A stretch of DNA of 64,000 nt. Origin: Bradyrhizobium genosp. L (GTDB lineage Bacteria; Pseudomonadota; Alphaproteobacteria; Rhizobiales; Xanthobacteraceae). Below, piece after piece: positions 63,392-64,000 of the stretch. The notes under the pieces were generated by a model. It saw only the letters and a list, made by a program, of their open reading frames with translations, made no database searches and was not told the DNA's origin. The position numbers and the translations under genes are program-made. Within the stretch, counting starts at the first letter, position 1; the number at the start of each line of letters is the position of its first letter. The stretch spans positions 6,721,501-6,785,500 of the forward strand of contig NZ_CP061378.1 in the NCBI RefSeq assembly GCF_015624485.1. The letters run 5' to 3'.

Positions 63392-64000
63392 ATGACAGTT
63401 CCGGTTTCTCCCAAGCGTTCCGCTTTGCTCGCGGCTGCCCGTGAGCGCATCCTGGTGCTCGACGGCGCCATGGGCACGATGATCCAGGGCCTGCAATATG
63501 ACGAAGCCGCCTTCCGCGGCGCGCGCTTTGCGGACTTCCATCGCGACATCAAGGGCAACAACGACCTCCTGATCCTGACCCAGCCCGAGGCGATCACCGA
63601 CATCCACGCCGCCTATCTGCGCGCCGGCGCCGACATCGTCGCGACCAACACCTTCTCCTCGACCTCGATCGCGCAGGCCGACTACGACATGTCGGACCTC
63701 GCCTATGAGCTGAACCTGCAAGGCGCGCGGCTCGCACGCGCCGCCGCGGAACGCGTGCGCGCCGAGGACGGCAGAGAGCGCTTCGTCGCCGGCGCGCTCG
63801 GCCCGACCAACCGCACCGCCTCGATCTCGCCCGACGTCTCCAATCCCGGCTATCGCGCGGTGACCTTCGACGACCTGCGCAAGGCCTATGGCGAGCAGGC
63901 CCGCGGCCTGCTCGACGGCGGCGCCGACCTGCTGCTGGTCGAGACCATCTTCGACACGCTGAACGCCAAGGCCGCGCTGTATGCGATCGCTGAAATCATC
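63392..64000 (+). CDS. metH: Methionine synthase MetH, N-terminal part (runs past window)
   Basis: 203 codons from ATG 63392 stay open to the window end. [23 protein letters not shown] (about 22-44), [43 protein letters not shown] and [18 protein letters not shown] are the homocysteine-binding domain of cobalamin-dependent MetH. The zinc-binding Cys residues lie beyond the window. Co-transcribed with metF. Confidence 0.95.
   Translation, partial: MTVPVSPKRSALLAAARERILVLDGAMGTMIQGLQYDEAAFRGARFADFHRDIKGNNDLLILTQPEAITDIHAAYLRAGADIVATNTFSSTSIAQADYDMSDLAYELNLQGARLARAAAERVRAEDGRERFVAGALGPTNRTASISPDVSNPGYRAVTFDDLRKAYGEQARGLLDGGADLLLVETIFDTLNAKAALYAIAEII

Overview
The window reads as chromosomal DNA of a Bradyrhizobium-like alphaproteobacterium (inferred). 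It has high GC, dense gene packing, a divergent phyR / nepR-ecfG general stress locus, a sigma-54-preceded urea transporter joined to a urease cluster, a CycM-type membrane cytochrome c, a full cpa/tad Flp-pilus locus, and many palindromic intergenic repeats of the kinds common in Bradyrhizobium. I recognised no rRNA, tRNA, CRISPR array, prophage or insertion sequence.

Layout. 1-5.6 kb (mostly minus strand): end of a metallophosphoesterase, RNase Z-like hydrolase, two EamA exporters, a transglutaminase-like protein and several very small genes. Three of the small genes have perfect GGAAC-N16/17-CGTT promoters, the EcfG consensus. 5.7-10.6 kb: phyR, nepR, ecfG and a GGDEF-EAL protein. 10.8-13.7 kb: a redox group (cupredoxin, multi-pass membrane protein, 54-aa membrane protein, di-haem peroxidase). 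14.1-15.8 kb: an HWE-type sensor kinase whose ATP-binding N-box looks degenerate.

16.2-29.4 kb: one long minus-strand nitrogen-scavenging unit, urtABCDE-ureDAB-(DUF559)-(HD)-ureC-(two ABM genes)-ureE-ureF-ureG. A sigma-54 promoter lies before urtA. UrtABCDE imports urea, UreABC hydrolyses it, and UreDEFG load nickel. Two oddities stand out. urtC has no stop in its own frame and runs on into urtD, as if one base were missing in a GC-rich repeat. A DUF559 nuclease gene, flanked on both sides by paired copies of two repeats, sits between ureB and ureC.

29.9-32.2 kb: a cold-adaptation group on the plus strand (DEAD-box helicase, second IF-1, cold-shock protein). 32.2-37.6 kb, minus strand: two TadE-like pseudopilins, a stand-alone pilus N-domain protein, an acyltransferase, a polytopic membrane protein and a fatty acid hydroxylase/sterol desaturase. 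37.9-47.7 kb: flp, cpaABCDEF, tadBC and, divergently, tadD.

47.9-50.1 kb: M17 aminopeptidase plus NlpC/P60 hydrolase. 50.5-58.3 kb: a Yej-type oligopeptide ABC importer with two consecutive solute-binding proteins. 58.4-61 kb: cycM, kdsB, pheA. 61-64 kb: a luciferase-like oxidoreductase, an AT-rich gap, then metF and the start of metH.
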